DNA of 16,045 nt, from the NCBI GenBank assembly GCA_001701115.1, contig DAAJ01000122.1, forward strand, positions 1-16,045, given 5' to 3'. The position numbers and the translations under genes were made by a program. Positions 15,813-16,045 of the stretch are shown here, piece by piece. Numbering within the stretch: the stretch's first letter is position 1; each line of letters opens with the position of its first letter. A model generated the notes under the pieces. That model had not been told where the DNA came from and did no database searches. It saw nothing but the letters and a program-made list of their open reading frames with translations. The DNA comes from Bacteroidales bacterium GP2 (lineage in GTDB: Bacteria > Bacteroidota > Bacteroidia > Bacteroidales > Muribaculaceae).

Positions 15813-15836
15813 TTTTGGCACAGTTATTGCTGTGCC
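15813..15836 (+). promoter_or_regulatory. Sigma-54-type (-24/-12) promoter with a perfect inverted repeat, before the clp gene
   Basis: TTTTGGCAC (15813-15821), 5 bp, then TTGCT (15827-15831) places GG and GC exactly 12 bp apart, a full match to the RpoN consensus YTGGCAC-N5-TTGCW. The inferred start near 15842 leaves a leader of about 68 nt before the clp ATG. The same bases form GGCACAG (15817-15823) and CTGTGCC (15830-15836), a perfect 7-bp inverted repeat with a 6-bp spacer. A plus-strand TAATTTTG at 15749-15756 could be a second, housekeeping -7 element, but no -33 box was found for it. Confidence 0.7.
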
Positions 15837-15909
15837 TGTAGTGCATGCCCTGCAAAGGTGCATACACATTATTTTATAAACTCTTCAAAAGCAACTACAC
15901 AAAGTACTG

Positions 15910-16038
15910 ATGGATACAAATTTCTCCCCTGAACTTAAGCAGATTCTCGCTGAGAGCACGCGCCAGGCACTACGCCACAACGGCAACGTCATCCAGCCGG
16001 AACACATGCTCCTGTCCCTTTTTAGCCATAAACGGTAA
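15910..16038 (+). CDS. clpC: Clp ATPase N-terminal fragment (ClpC-like), frame interrupted at the window edge
   Basis: The frame codes for 42 residues: NFSPELKQILAESTRQALR, then IQPEHMLLSLF, which is the start of a Clp N domain (family pattern FS-x-LK-x-x-L-x-x-S, then PEH-x-LL-x-L). The opening fits ClpC/ClpA better than ClpB. ClpC is a hexameric AAA+ unfoldase that feeds proteins to ClpP. Here the frame ends at TAA 16036-16038, right after SHKR. Reading on in another frame gives GKPN, which would continue a normal N domain (family members have a short charged turn then GKA or similar), so two bases may be missing in the AAACGG stretch at about 16030-16035. Only 7 bases remain after the stop, so true mutation and sequence error cannot be told apart. 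The gene is divergent from gyrA, and the sigma-54-like promoter suggests stress control. Confidence 0.7.
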   Translation: MDTNFSPELKQILAESTRQALRHNGNVIQPEHMLLSLFSHKR

Positions 16039-16045
16039 GCCTAAT

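Noticed and set aside
1..16045. CRISPR array, insertion sequence, integrase, tRNA or rRNA
   Set aside because: No regularly spaced direct repeats, transposase or integrase motifs, or tRNA-like cloverleaf sequences were seen on either strand.

Overview
The window looks like chromosomal DNA from the phylum Bacteroidota, order Bacteroidales; the family Muribaculaceae is my best guess. Three things support this. Promoter-like sites fit the Bacteroidota housekeeping sigma consensus (TTTG or TTG, about 20 bp, TAnnTTTG), with little sign of Shine-Dalgarno sequences. Several proteins belong to families I know mainly from this phylum (DUF5606, the BT_3928-type DoxX protein). The block folE / SPOR protein / tpiA / BT_3928-like / DUF1599 matches the gene order I recall from Bacteroides. 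Species cannot be fixed from sequence reading alone.

Layout. Positions 1-268 hold no gene I can support. Positions 269-1410 hold a plus-strand gene with a clear promoter, coding for an unrecognised 351-residue protein: an N-terminal DUF6291-like segment and then two divergent copies of a domain of about 100 residues. It converges on the minus-strand operon mutA-mutB (5477 to 1464), the two subunits of adenosylcobalamin-dependent methylmalonyl-CoA mutase of the succinate-propionate pathway; a hairpin terminator lies between them. Next come a YIP1-like membrane protein and smpB (minus strand, 6714 to 5668), divergent from a DUF5606 gene (plus strand, 6818-7243) with promoters that overlap.

From 11156 to 7318, on the minus strand, lies a housekeeping cluster: a double-domain DUF1599 protein, a DoxX/BT_3928-like membrane protein with a CGCFG motif, triosephosphate isomerase, a secreted SPOR-domain protein and GTP cyclohydrolase I. 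The first two genes overlap by 11 bp and the last two are 1 bp apart. A hairpin and a further promoter-like site divide the cluster into sub-units. Positions 11388-11561 encode a 57-residue protein with two membrane segments and its own terminator. The last minus-strand unit is gyrA followed by a secreted TPR protein (15625 to 11739), also ending in a clear terminator.

At the right edge the start of a Clp N-domain ATPase gene (clpC-like) diverges from gyrA. It is preceded by an excellent match to a sigma-54 (-24/-12) promoter that coincides with a perfect inverted repeat. Its reading frame ends after 42 codons, close to the window end, which looks like a frameshift or an assembly error. I found no CRISPR array, tRNA, rRNA, insertion sequence, prophage or defence operon. 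The most promising items are the duplicated-domain protein at 355-1410, the sigma-54-like promoter before clpC, the cysteine cluster in MutA and the small membrane protein at 11388-11561.
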